In this document: positions 1 through 8,096 of the stretch, in pieces
Layout of the letters: every line of letters starts with the position of its first letter
Position numbering within the stretch: position 1 is the stretch's first letter
NCBI GenBank assembly: GCA_944386715.1
Contig: CALXCD010000009.1
Location: forward strand, 1 to 46,249
Source of the DNA: an uncultured Clostridia bacterium
Lineage (GTDB): Bacteria > Bacillota > Clostridia > TANB77 > CAG-508
Length of the DNA stretch: 46,249 bases
Direction of reading: 5' to 3'
Made by a program: the position numbers and the translations under genes
The notes under the pieces: model-generated
The model's input: the letters and a program-made list of their open reading frames with translations, nothing else
What the model was told of the DNA's origin: nothing
The model's database searches: none

Positions 1-726
1 ACAATAAAAGTAACATATCAAGGAAAAACAACAACATTTGATATTAATATCATAAGTAAATCAATAGAAAGTATAGAAATCAACACATTACCAACAAAGA
101 AAAATTATATTCAAAATTATGAAAATTTGGACTTAACAGGAGGAATTCTAGCAGTAAAATATAATGATGAAACAACAGACAAAATTAGCTTGACAAATGA
201 AATGATAGAGGTAGAAGGGTTTGATAATAAGAAAATAGGAGAAAATATAGTAACAATAATATATCAAGGAAAAACTACAACATTTAATGTAACTATTATT
301 GCAAAAAGTGTAGTAAGTATAGAGTTAAATAAAAAACCAGACAAACTTTATTATATACAAAATGATGAAAATCTAGATTTGTCAGGAGGTACTTTAAAAA
401 TAAAATATAATGATAAAACTGAAGAAATCATAGATTTAACAGAAAAAACAATAAAGGTGAAAGGTTTTTCTAATAAAGAAGTAGGAATAAATACTATCAT
501 AATAGAGTATAAAGGAAAGATAGAAACATTTAATATTAATATTATTCCAAATGAGAAAGAAGAAGATAATACAATAGCAGATAATACAATAGTAGATAAT
601 ACAATAGCAGATAAACAATTACCTAAAGCGGGTTCTGAAATGATAATATTAGTAATTTTAATAGCAGTTTCTGCATTAACAATTCTATTTTTTTACAAAA
701 ATAGAAAATATAAAGATGTAAAATAA
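1..726 (+). CDS. Cell-wall surface protein with Big_3 repeats and LPKAG sorting signal (5' end outside window)
   Basis: The reading frame is open from base 1, so the N-terminus lies outside the window. The visible 241 residues hold the end of one repeat and two complete repeats of about 74 residues. Each has the pattern of bacterial Ig-like group 3 (Big_3): a NLDLTGG/NLDLSGG entry, a KYND turn, a GF-NK-G segment and a closing YxGKxxTFN strand. A short linker repeats DNTIA/DNTIV. LPKAG follows at residues 207-211, then a hydrophobic helix and a basic tail, which is the layout of a sortase-anchored protein. LPKAG differs from canonical LPXTG at the Thr. The domains suggest a stalk or adhesin; the ligand is unknown. 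The next gene, maf, is unrelated in function. Confidence 0.85.
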   Translation, partial: TIKVTYQGKTTTFDINIISKSIESIEINTLPTKKNYIQNYENLDLTGGILAVKYNDETTDKISLTNEMIEVEGFDNKKIGENIVTIIYQGKTTTFNVTIIAKSVVSIELNKKPDKLYYIQNDENLDLSGGTLKIKYNDKTEEIIDLTEKTIKVKGFSNKEVGINTIIIEYKGKIETFNINIIPNEKEEDNTIADNTIVDNTIADKQLPKAGSEMIILVILIAVSALTILFFYKNRKYKDVK

Positions 727-784
727 GTAAAAAATAAGATATCGAAATAAGGCAAATAAAATCAGAAAGAAGGAAAAACCAAAA

Positions 785-1360
785 ATGAAAATTATATTAG
801 CATCAGCATCTCCAAGGAGAAAAGAACTATTAAAATTAATGGGAATAAACAAATTTGAAATCATAGTAAGTAACGAAAAAGAAAATCTACAAAGTAACTT
901 AGGCATAGAAGAACAGGTAGAGAAACTAGCCATGCAAAAAGCAGAAAATGTACTAGAACAAACAAAAGGAGAAGATAGAATCATAATAGGAGCAGACACC
1001 ATTGTTGTAAAAAATGGTAAAATATATGGTAAACCAAAATCAAGAGAAGAAGCAAAAGAAATGATAAAAGAGCTTAGTGGAAAAAAACACCAGGTCATTA
1101 CTGGATTATGTGTGATTGTAGAAAAACAAGGAAAAAGAGAGCAATATCTAACACATGATACCAGTAATATCTGGATTAAGAATATGGAAGAAAAAGAAAT
1201 AGACCAATGGTTAAATCAAAATACATATCAAGACAAAGCAGGGGCCTATGCAATTCAAGAAGAATTTGGAAAATATATAGAAAAAATAGAAGGAAATTAT
1301 TTCGGTATTGTAGGGTTACCAATTCATCTATTATATGATATCTTAAAAAAATATGAATAA
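785..1360 (+). CDS. maf: Maf-like nucleoside triphosphate pyrophosphatase
   Basis: Cytoplasmic house-cleaning enzyme of the Maf family, which hydrolyses non-canonical or modified nucleoside triphosphates such as dTTP, UTP or m5UTP to monophosphates. The 191-residue protein has the family's usual length. It starts with the typical phosphate-binding segment LASASPRRKELL, carries GADTIV (central Asp/Thr of the family) followed by a GKP turn, and ends with the conserved KAGAYAIQ, GNYFGIVGLP and LLYDIL segments. An AGAAGGA ribosome site lies about 10 bases before the ATG. It is followed by a strong hairpin terminator shared with the convergent gene downstream. Confidence 0.95.
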   Translation: MKIILASASPRRKELLKLMGINKFEIIVSNEKENLQSNLGIEEQVEKLAMQKAENVLEQTKGEDRIIIGADTIVVKNGKIYGKPKSREEAKEMIKELSGKKHQVITGLCVIVEKQGKREQYLTHDTSNIWIKNMEEKEIDQWLNQNTYQDKAGAYAIQEEFGKYIEKIEGNYFGIVGLPIHLLYDILKKYE

Positions 1361-1374
1361 AAAATAACAAAAAT

Positions 1375-1419
1375 AAAAGTACTATTCAAAATAAAAAAGA
1401 ATAGTACTTTTTGTTTTTT
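1375..1419. terminator. Bidirectional intrinsic terminator between maf and the BI-1 gene
   Basis: A 13-bp perfect stem (AAAAGTACTATTC paired with its complement at 1399-1411) has an 11-base loop and T-rich runs on both strands. It ends maf on the plus strand and the BI-1 family gene on the minus strand. Confidence 0.85.
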
Positions 1420-2086
1420 AATTTCTTCTCTTTCCAAAAATAGAAAGAATTCGTAAGAAAATATTAATAAAATCTAAATATAATTGCATAGCACAATAAA
1501 TATGAATTTTCTCTTGAGGCATTGTTTCATCACTTTGTAATAATTTTAATTTATTAATATCATAAATCGTAACTCCGAAGAACAATGCTAAAATAAGCCA
1601 ATCTAAAATAAGGTCAAAAGTAGAACTTTTAATAATAAATAAATTAATAAAACTTAAAATCACGCCTGCAATTAAGAATATCATAAGGTAAGAATGCCAA
1701 CTACTTAAATCTTTATTAGTTTTGTATCCTATTAATCCTAAAACTCCAAATATAATGGCAGAAACAACAAATAAGTAAACAATAGAAGTTAATTCAAACA
1801 CTACAAATATAGTAGAAAGTGTAACACCATTTAACATAGAATAGACGAAATATAGAATACCTACAATCACTGGTGGCAACTTCTTAAATAAAAAGCTAAA
1901 AAGTATAACTGCAATTAATTCTGCGATTAATAAAATATTAAAATATCCTTCCAAGATGATAGAAATAAAAAGTCCAGAAGAATAAGTGTACCAAGCGACA
2001 ATTGCAGTTCCTAATAAACCTAAAAACATCCAGAAAAAAGTTTTCCCCAATAATTTGTTTTGTTGAGTCAAATTATTTTCTTCCAT
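1418..2086 (-). CDS. Bax inhibitor-1 (BI-1/YccA) family membrane protein
   Basis: Multi-pass membrane protein with about seven hydrophobic segments and the BI-1 C-terminal signature: IYDINKL, a few residues later the LYLDFINIFLRIL segment, then a short basic tail. BI-1/YccA relatives include YetJ, a pH-sensitive calcium leak channel, and YccA, which modulates FtsH; which role applies here cannot be read from sequence. The frame extends 7 codons upstream, but the ATG at 2086 (protein starts MEEN) has an AAAGGAGA site about 6 bases before it, so I take this start, giving 222 residues. It is transcribed alone, divergently from the AlkD-like gene. Confidence 0.9.
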   Translation of the reverse strand: MEENNLTQQNKLLGKTFFWMFLGLLGTAIVAWYTYSSGLFISIILEGYFNILLIAELIAVILFSFLFKKLPPVIVGILYFVYSMLNGVTLSTIFVVFELTSIVYLFVVSAIIFGVLGLIGYKTNKDLSSWHSYLMIFLIAGVILSFINLFIIKSSTFDLILDWLILALFFGVTIYDINKLKLLQSDETMPQEKIHIYCAMQLYLDFINIFLRILSIFGKRRN

Positions 2087-2117
2087 AAAATTCTCCTTTC
2101 TTTTCAATACTAATTTT

Positions 2118-2146
2118 ATTATATAAATAAATAAGAAGATTTACAA
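2118..2146 (-). promoter_or_regulatory. SigmaA-type promoter for the BI-1 gene
   Basis: On the minus strand, TTGTAA and TATAAT are separated by exactly 17 bases, about 30 bases before the ribosome site of the BI-1 gene. Confidence 0.65.
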
Positions 2147-2164
2147 TAGAAAGTAGAAAATAAT

Positions 2165-2193
2165 TTGCATTTACCAATTTCACATGATAGAAT
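2165..2193 (+). promoter_or_regulatory. SigmaA-type promoter for the AlkD-like gene
   Basis: TTGCAT and TAGAAT with a 17-base spacer; predicted start near 2200, just before the AAGGAG site of the gene at 2218. Confidence 0.65.
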
Positions 2194-2217
2194 AATACAA
2201 AAATCAAGGAGAAGCAA

Positions 2218-2910
2218 ATGAAAGAAGAAATAAAAGAAAAATTAAAAGAATTAGCAGATGAAAAATATAGACAATTTCATAGCAAGTTATGTCCTGGAAC
2301 AGAAAACATTTTAGGAATAAGAATACCAGTTTTAAGAAATTATGCCAAAGAACTAGTAAAACAATATCCAGTCAAAGAATTGTTAGAAAAAATAGGAAAT
2401 GAATATTATGAGCAAGTTATGTTGCAAGGAATGGTAATAGGATTAGCCAAAGAAGACTTAAATACCATACTAATATGGATAGAACAATTTATTCCAAAAA
2501 TAGACAACTGGGCAGTTTGCGATACTTTTTGTGCGGGACTAAAAATAACCAAAAAATATCCTAGCCAAATGTGGGAATTTATACAAAAATATTTAAAATC
2601 ACAAAAGGAATTTGAAATAAGATTTGCAGTTGTCATGATGCTAGATTACTATATTACAGAAGAATATATAGAAAAAGACATAGCCTTATTAAACCAAATA
2701 AAAAGTGATAAATATTATGTACAAATGGCTGTTGCATGGGCATTATCTTTTTGCTTCATCAAATTTTATGATAAAACCGTAGCATATTTTAAAAGTAAAA
2801 CATGTGATTTAGACAATTTTACCTATAATAAGGCAATACAAAAAGCACTAGAATCTTATCGTATTACTCCAGAACAAAAAGATATTTTAAGAAAAATGAA
2901 AAGATGTTAA
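2218..2910 (+). CDS. AlkD-like DNA alkylation repair protein (HEAT-like repeats)
   Basis: A 230-residue protein of the AlkC/AlkD DNA glycosylase superfamily, which excises alkylated bases using a solenoid of HEAT-like helices. Visible family segments are LGIRIPVLRNYAKE near the N-terminus, the NWAVCDTFC segment holding the Trp and Asp typical of the DNA-contacting groove, the EIRFAVVMMLDYY helix, and YYVQMAVAWALS. The start has AAGGAG seven bases upstream and a good promoter. It is monocistronic and followed by a hairpin with a T-run. Substrate specificity is not predictable from sequence. Confidence 0.88.
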   Translation: MKEEIKEKLKELADEKYRQFHSKLCPGTENILGIRIPVLRNYAKELVKQYPVKELLEKIGNEYYEQVMLQGMVIGLAKEDLNTILIWIEQFIPKIDNWAVCDTFCAGLKITKKYPSQMWEFIQKYLKSQKEFEIRFAVVMMLDYYITEEYIEKDIALLNQIKSDKYYVQMAVAWALSFCFIKFYDKTVAYFKSKTCDLDNFTYNKAIQKALESYRITPEQKDILRKMKRC

Positions 2911-2933
2911 TTGATAAATGAAAAACGAATGCC

Positions 2934-2963
2934 AAAAGTATTAATATATCAATACTTTTTTTG
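2934..2963 (+). terminator. Intrinsic terminator after the AlkD-like gene
   Basis: Stem AAGTATT/AATACTT followed by a run of seven T, 25 bases after the stop codon. Confidence 0.7.
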
Positions 2964-3094
2964 TAATAGTAGATGAAAAATTAATTAGTAATGAAAAGAT
3001 AAAAAGATTTCCAAAAAGATTTGAAATTAGAATAAATTTATGATACATTAAAAAAAGAAAAAAGAATAGAAAAATGTAAAAAAAGGAGAAACAT

Positions 3095-4822
3095 ATGGGA
3101 AAAGGGAAAAGAGAAATAGGAAAAAAAGAAAAAAGAAAAATGACTAAAAATGAAATAGAAAAAAAGAAAAAAATAATCACAAGAACATTAATTACCATTT
3201 TAGCAATTATTATTTTAGCAACCATTGCACTAATAGCAAATGATTACATTATTTTAGACAGTAATAAAACAACAAATTTAATTATTAATAATAAAAATGT
3301 TACATCAAATTTAAAAAATGAAATTAAGATAAAAGACAATATGATATATTTATCGAAACAAGACATTGCAAACTTTTTTGATAAATACATTTATGAAGAA
3401 GAAGAAACCAATCAAATCATAACAACATATGATAAAAAAATTGCAGAAATTGGATTTGAAGAAAATACTATTAATATTAATGGTTCAGACAAAAACATAC
3501 GTGCCCATGCTGAAAAAGAAAATGAAATCATTTATTTACCAATCTCAGAAATGACAGAAGTATATGGTATTGAAATAGAATATTTACCAGATACAAAAGT
3601 GGTAACCATGGATTCTACAGATAGAGAACAAAAAAAGGCAATATTAAGTAGTGATGTTGCTGTTAAATCTTCTACGAATTTTATCGCAAAAACAGTAGAT
3701 AGAGTAAAAAAAGGTGAAGATGTTATTGTTATTTCTTCAGAAAATGGAAATTCTAGAATTAGAACCAAAAACGGAAAAATAGGATATGTAAAATCTAATA
3801 AATTAACAAATGAAGTTACTGTAAGAGAAGATATGGAAGAAGAAAAGCAAGTGACAGGAAAAATTAATTTAACTTGGGATTACTTTTCACAATATGCTTC
3901 AGCACCAGATAGAAGCGGACAAACCATAGAAGGGGTAAATGTCGTTTCACCTTCCTTTTTCTATATAGATGAAGATGGAGATTTAAGACAAAATGTAGGA
4001 GAAGAAGGAGAAAATTATATAGAGTGGGCACATCATAATGGATATAAAGTATGGCCAATGCTATCTAATGCAGAAGCAGCAACAGAAAGTTTAGATATTA
4101 CTTCTAATATTATGAATAGTTATGAGAAAAGAAAAGAATTAATTGAAGATATTGTAAATGTCTGTGTAAAATACAAAGTAGATGGAATTAATGTAGATTT
4201 TGAAAATATGAAACAAGAAGATAAAGACATGTATTCAAGATTTATTATAGAATTAACACCAAGACTAAAAGAAATGGGATTAGTAACTTCTGTAGATGTA
4301 ACGGCACCAGATGGAGGGGAAACATGGTCAATGTGTTTTGATAGGCATGTTATTGGTGATGTTGCAGATTACATTGTATTTATGGCATATGACCAATATG
4401 GAATATCTAGTACAAAGGCAGGAACAACAGCAGGATATAATTGGGTAGAATTAAGTTTAAATAAATTTTTGCAAACAGAAGAAATTGAACCAGAAAAAAT
4501 CATACTAGCAATTCCACTTTATACCAGAGTTTGGACAACAGATAGTAATGGAAAAGTCACAAGTAAGACAGTAGCAATGAAAGATGTTAATGAAGTAATA
4601 CCAGAAGGAACCAACAAAACATGGGATGATGAATTAAAACAAAACTATGTAGAATATACAGAAGGCGGAAATAAGAAACAAATATGGATAGAAGATATAG
4701 AGTCTTTAAAAGCAAAAGTATCTTTAATAACACAAAATAAATTAGCAGGAGTTGCTTCTTGGCAAAAAGGAATGGAAACAGAAGAAGTATGGAAAATGCT
4801 GAAAGAAGAATTAGGACTTTAA
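3095..4822 (+). CDS. Membrane-anchored glycoside hydrolase family 18 protein with SH3-like domain
   Basis: A 575-residue protein. The very basic first 30 residues lead into one hydrophobic helix (about 29-50), so it is probably tethered to the outer face of the membrane. Next comes a region resembling the copper amine oxidase N-terminal-like fold (about 58-170), then a bacterial SH3-like domain (about 182-240), then a GH18 barrel (about 255-575). The GH18 signature DGINVDFE spans residues 363-370 and Glu370 is the expected proton donor. Later barrel elements include the MAYDQYG strand and the final SWQKGMETEEVW strand. Such proteins cleave N-acetylglucosamine polymers, and similar spore enzymes (YaaH/CotE-like) act on cortex or coat. 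A spore role is an inference from family and from sigH lying next. A ribosome site AAAGGAG precedes the ATG. Confidence 0.88.
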   Translation: MGKGKREIGKKEKRKMTKNEIEKKKKIITRTLITILAIIILATIALIANDYIILDSNKTTNLIINNKNVTSNLKNEIKIKDNMIYLSKQDIANFFDKYIYEEEETNQIITTYDKKIAEIGFEENTININGSDKNIRAHAEKENEIIYLPISEMTEVYGIEIEYLPDTKVVTMDSTDREQKKAILSSDVAVKSSTNFIAKTVDRVKKGEDVIVISSENGNSRIRTKNGKIGYVKSNKLTNEVTVREDMEEEKQVTGKINLTWDYFSQYASAPDRSGQTIEGVNVVSPSFFYIDEDGDLRQNVGEEGENYIEWAHHNGYKVWPMLSNAEAATESLDITSNIMNSYEKRKELIEDIVNVCVKYKVDGINVDFENMKQEDKDMYSRFIIELTPRLKEMGLVTSVDVTAPDGGETWSMCFDRHVIGDVADYIVFMAYDQYGISSTKAGTTAGYNWVELSLNKFLQTEEIEPEKIILAIPLYTRVWTTDSNGKVTSKTVAMKDVNEVIPEGTNKTWDDELKQNYVEYTEGGNKKQIWIEDIESLKAKVSLITQNKLAGVASWQKGMETEEVWKMLKEELGL

Positions 4823-4847
4823 ATGCCATAGATTTTTCCAAAATCCC

Positions 4848-4876
4848 TTGACTTTAGGGGAATAGACGGATATAAT
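4848..4876 (+). promoter_or_regulatory. SigmaA-type promoter of sigH
   Basis: TTGACT, 17 bases, then a perfect TATAAT; predicted start near 4883, with the GGAGG of sigH at 4894-4898. Confidence 0.8.
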
Positions 4877-4909
4877 AGAAAAAAAGCACATTCGGAGGTA
4901 TTTTGACAA

Positions 4910-5560
4910 ATGCAAAATGACAATACAGTATATTTTTCAACAGACCAATATAACCAATTAACAGATGAACAAATAATATCTCAAATAAAACAAGGAGACG
5001 AGCAAGCATTAACTTACTTAATAAACAAATATAAAGAATTAGTAAATATCAAAGTTGGAAAATTTTTCATGATAGGTGCAGAAAAAGAAGATATTATGCA
5101 AGAAGGAATGATAGGACTATTTAAAGCAATCAAAAATTACGACCCAGAAAAACAAAATGCATTCAAAACTTTTGCTAATATGTGTATTGAAAGACAATTA
5201 ATAACAGCAATAAAAACATCTAATAGACAAAAACATATTCCATTAAATTCTTATCTGTCCTTAAATACATCAGCCTATGAAAACAATGAAGAAGATAGTG
5301 TAGAATTAATAGATACCTTTGATAGTAAAACAATAGAAGACCCATTAGAAACAATTATGAAAGAAGAATATTATAAAGAAATACAAAGTACAATAGATAA
5401 ATCTCTAAGCACATTTGAAAAACAAGTATTAGATAGATTTATGAAAGGTGAAAGCTATGTAACTATAGCACAAAAACTAGATTCCCCAGTAAAATCAGTG
5501 GACAATGCTATTCAAAGAATTCGTAAAAAAGCAATAAAAAACATGTTTAATGAAAATTAA
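4910..5560 (+). CDS. sigH: RNA polymerase sigma-H factor (sporulation/transition state)
   Basis: A 216-residue sigma-70 family factor matching SigH. Region 2 carries ALTYLINKYKELV and EDIMQEGMIGLFKAIKNYDP, FKTFANMCIERQL follows as region 2.4, and the C-terminal region 4 helix-turn-helix ends SVDNAIQRIRKKA. SigH directs early sporulation genes in Bacillus and Clostridia, recognising RnAGGAWWW and RnnGAATWW boxes; a matching candidate lies upstream of spoVG at 39185. GGAGG lies 11 bases before the ATG, slightly far. The terminator hairpin overlaps the last codons. Confidence 0.93.
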   Translation: MQNDNTVYFSTDQYNQLTDEQIISQIKQGDEQALTYLINKYKELVNIKVGKFFMIGAEKEDIMQEGMIGLFKAIKNYDPEKQNAFKTFANMCIERQLITAIKTSNRQKHIPLNSYLSLNTSAYENNEEDSVELIDTFDSKTIEDPLETIMKEEYYKEIQSTIDKSLSTFEKQVLDRFMKGESYVTIAQKLDSPVKSVDNAIQRIRKKAIKNMFNEN

Positions 5561-5572
5561 ACATGTTTTTTT
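5536..5572. terminator. Bidirectional terminator shared by sigH and tRNA-Thr
   Basis: A long stem built on AACATGTTTA and its complement surrounds the sigH stop codon and is followed by seven T. The same inverted repeat has a T-run on the other strand directly after the 3' end of the tRNA, so one hairpin ends both convergent transcripts. Confidence 0.8.
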
Positions 5573-5647
5573 GGAGCTTCCAACGGGAATTGAACCCGTG
5601 ACCTCAGCCTTACCAAGGCTGCACTCTACCTACTGAGCTATGGAAGC
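5572..5647 (-). tRNA. tRNA-Thr (anticodon GGT)
   Basis: A 76-base cloverleaf on the minus strand. The acceptor GCTTCCA pairs with TGGAAGC, followed by discriminator T and an encoded CCA. The D arm is GCTC/GAGT, the anticodon stem is CAGCC/GGCTG around loop TTGGTAA (anticodon GGT, reading ACC and ACT), and the T arm is ACGGG/CCCGT. Its own promoter stands back to back with the promoter of thrS, the gene for the enzyme that charges it. The thrS leader appears to sense this tRNA: its specifier is ACC, and its T-box bulge UGGA complements the UCCA tail. Confidence 0.97.
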
Positions 5648-5661
5648 ACATAACAATACCT

Positions 5662-5690
5662 ATTATACAATAAAGAAAAAGAAAAGTAAA
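5662..5690 (-). promoter_or_regulatory. SigmaA-type promoter of tRNA-Thr
   Basis: On the minus strand TTTACT, 17 bases, TATAAT; predicted start near 5655, just before the tRNA 5' end at 5647. Confidence 0.7.
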
Positions 5691-5698
5691 TATTTCTA

Positions 5699-5727
5699 TT
5701 GACTTTTTTTAAAAAAAGTAATAAAAT
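5699..5727 (+). promoter_or_regulatory. SigmaA-type promoter of the thrS leader
   Basis: TTGACT, 17 bases, TAAAAT; predicted start near 5734. Its -35 box lies only 8 bases from the -35 box of the divergent tRNA-Thr promoter. Confidence 0.75.
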
Positions 5728-5733
5728 AAATGC

Positions 5734-6005
5734 AATTTAATCAATATATACTAGAAATTAGAACAACATAAAAGTAAAAAACGAGTAAGAGAAAAGTAAA
5801 ATAGAAATTACTTACAGAGAAAGCTAGCCATAGGCTGAGAGCTAGTGAAAGCAAAGCTATTTGAAAAACTACCTCTTCAAGAGTTTCTGGTGAATAAGCC
5901 AGACGTGTTAGATACGTTATCATCTATCAATTAAGTGAAAAATAGGATGGAACCGTGTAAATATAAATACACTCCTATGGATAAAAAATCCATGGGAGTA
6001 TTTTT
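5734..6005 (+). promoter_or_regulatory. T-box riboswitch (threonyl-tRNA sensing) of thrS
   Basis: Leader RNA that stays on when tRNA-Thr is uncharged. Visible parts are the GTAAG/CTTAC stem base, the AGAGA element, a stem I distal part with GGCTGAGAGC, a specifier region in which ACC (5871-5873) is the cognate threonine codon, and the T-box core AGGATGGAACCGTG at 5944-5957. The leader ends in a 12-bp terminator (5971-5982 with 5988-5999) and a T-run. The bulge UGGA (5948-5951) complements the UCCA 3' end of the adjacent tRNA-Thr. The specifier was placed by comparison with the ileS leader in this window, not by folding. Confidence 0.93.
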
Positions 6006-6123
6006 GTATCCATTTAGCTATTTAGTATTTAGAAATTATGTAAAAATAGTTAAAAAAATTTATAATTATAAAGATAAATGTAATATCAAAAATAATTATT
6101 CATTTATAGAGGAGGTTTTAAAA

Positions 6124-8031
6124 ATGTTAAAAGTAACATTAAAAGATGGAGCTATTTTAGAAGTAGAAAAAGGAAGTTCTATTTTTGAAGTAGCAAAACA
6201 AATTAGTGAAGGATTGGCTAGAAATGCAACTTGTGGAGAAGTAGATGGAGAGGTGAAAGATTTAAGATATGAATTACAAAAAGACTGTAATTTAGTAATT
6301 CATACTTTCCAAGAGGAAGATTTAGAAGGGAAAAAAGCATATTGGCATACAACTTCTCATATTATGGCACAAGCTGTAAAAAGATTATTCCCAGATGCAA
6401 AATTAGCAATAGGACCAAGTATTGAAGAGGGATTTTACTATGACTTTGATGTAGAAAAACCTTTTACAGATGAAGACAAAGCCAAAATAGAAGAAGAAAT
6501 GAAAAAAATTATAAAAGAAAATATTGAAATAGAAAGATTTTCACTACCAAAAAAAGAAGCATTAGAGCTAATGAAAAATGAACCATATAAACAAGAATTA
6601 ATTAATGACTTACCAGAAGGGGAAGAAATTAGTTTTTATCAACAAGGAGATTTTACAGATTTGTGTGCAGGACCTCATGTCATGAGTACAGGTAAAATAA
6701 AAACAGTAAAAATCCTTTCTTCTTCAGGAGCCTATTGGAGAGGTAGCGAAAAAAACAAAATGTTACAAAGAATTTATGCTATTTCTTTTCCAAAAAATAG
6801 TCAATTACAAGAATATCTTGATTTACTAGAAGAAGCTAAAAAAAGAGACCATAAAAAATTAGGAAAAGAATTGGAACTATTTATGATTGCGCCAGAAGGA
6901 CCAGGATTTCCATTTTTCTTACCAAAAGGAATGGTACTTAGAAATGTATTGGAAGATTTCTGGAGAAAAATTCATACAGAACATGGATATGTAGAAATCA
7001 AAACACCAATGATATTAAATGAAGAATTATGGCATCGCTCAGGACATTGGGACCACTACAAAGAAAATATGTATACAACAAAAATTGATGATACAGATTA
7101 CGGAATAAAACCAATGAATTGTCCAGGCGGAATGATAGTATATAAAAATTCAATGCATTCTTATAGAGATTTACCAATTAGAGCAGGAGAATTAGGACTA
7201 GTACATAGACATGAAAAATCTGGTGAATTAAACGGATTATTTAGGGTAAGATGCTTCACACAAGATGATGCACATATCTTTTGTTTACCATCACAAATAG
7301 AAGAAGAAATTTCAAATGTTATTCAATTAGTAAATGAAGTATATAGTATATTTGGATTTAAATATGAAATCGAATTGTCTACTAGACCAGAAGATTCTAT
7401 GGGAAGTGATGAACAATGGGAACTAGCAGAGGGGGCATTGAAAAAAGTATTAAAGGATTTAGATTTGAAATACGAACTAAATGAAGGAGATGGAGCATTC
7501 TACGGTCCAAAAATAGACTTCCACATTAGAGATTGCTTAGGTAGAAGTTGGCAATGCGGAACCATACAATTAGATTTTCAAATGCCAGAAAGATTTGATT
7601 TAACATATATTGGAGAAGATGGTGAAAAACATAGACCAGTTATGCTACATAGAGTAATATTTGGTAGTATAGAAAGATTCATAGGAATTCTAATTGAGCA
7701 TTTTGCAGGAGCTTTTCCAGTTTGGCTTTCACCTGTACAAGTAAAAATATTACCAATTACAGATAAAGAACATGAATATAGCTACAAACTACAAAAAGAA
7801 ATGCAAGAAAAAGGAATTCGTGTAGTAGTAGATGACAGAAATGAAAAAACAGGATATAAAATCAGAGAAGCACAATTAGAAAAAGTACCATATATGTTAG
7901 TAGTAGGTCCTAAAGAAGTAGAGCAAAATTTAGTGGCAGTTCGTTCTAGACAAAATGGTGATGAAGGAACTTGTGCACTAGAAGAATTTGTTCAAAAAAT
8001 ATTAAAAGAAATAGAAACAAAAGCAAAATAA
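6124..8031 (+). CDS. thrS: Threonyl-tRNA synthetase
   Basis: Class II synthetase charging tRNA-Thr, 635 residues, the normal length for the full enzyme. Order of domains: TGS (about 1-62); the editing/SAD domain starting with the HTTSH zinc motif (His75, His79) and containing DFTDLCAGPH; the catalytic core with motif 2 (RAGELGLVHRHE) and motif 3 (HRVIFGSIERF); and the anticodon-binding domain with VVVDDRNEKTGYKIREA and LVVGPKE. The open frame continues upstream to 5935, but that stretch is T-box leader. The start at 6124 has GAGGAGG at the right distance and gives the canonical MLKVTLKDG N-terminus. It is controlled by the T-box attenuator just upstream. Confidence 0.97.
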   Translation: MLKVTLKDGAILEVEKGSSIFEVAKQISEGLARNATCGEVDGEVKDLRYELQKDCNLVIHTFQEEDLEGKKAYWHTTSHIMAQAVKRLFPDAKLAIGPSIEEGFYYDFDVEKPFTDEDKAKIEEEMKKIIKENIEIERFSLPKKEALELMKNEPYKQELINDLPEGEEISFYQQGDFTDLCAGPHVMSTGKIKTVKILSSSGAYWRGSEKNKMLQRIYAISFPKNSQLQEYLDLLEEAKKRDHKKLGKELELFMIAPEGPGFPFFLPKGMVLRNVLEDFWRKIHTEHGYVEIKTPMILNEELWHRSGHWDHYKENMYTTKIDDTDYGIKPMNCPGGMIVYKNSMHSYRDLPIRAGELGLVHRHEKSGELNGLFRVRCFTQDDAHIFCLPSQIEEEISNVIQLVNEVYSIFGFKYEIELSTRPEDSMGSDEQWELAEGALKKVLKDLDLKYELNEGDGAFYGPKIDFHIRDCLGRSWQCGTIQLDFQMPERFDLTYIGEDGEKHRPVMLHRVIFGSIERFIGILIEHFAGAFPVWLSPVQVKILPITDKEHEYSYKLQKEMQEKGIRVVVDDRNEKTGYKIREAQLEKVPYMLVVGPKEVEQNLVAVRSRQNGDEGTCALEEFVQKILKEIETKAK

Positions 8032-8033
8032 AT

Positions 8034-8062
8034 TTGACATAAAACTTCCAAGATGCTAAAAT
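8034..8062 (+). promoter_or_regulatory. SigmaA-type promoter upstream of the 8097 gene
   Basis: TTGACA, 17 bases, TAAAAT, starting 3 bases after the thrS stop codon. Confidence 0.75.
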
Positions 8063-8096
8063 AGATAAGAATTTTAGTAAATACAGGAGGTAGAAA

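Noticed and set aside
5935-6123. Extension of the thrS frame upstream to 5935
   Set aside because: This stretch is the T-box core and terminator; the GAGGAGG site and the canonical ThrS N-terminus are at 6124.
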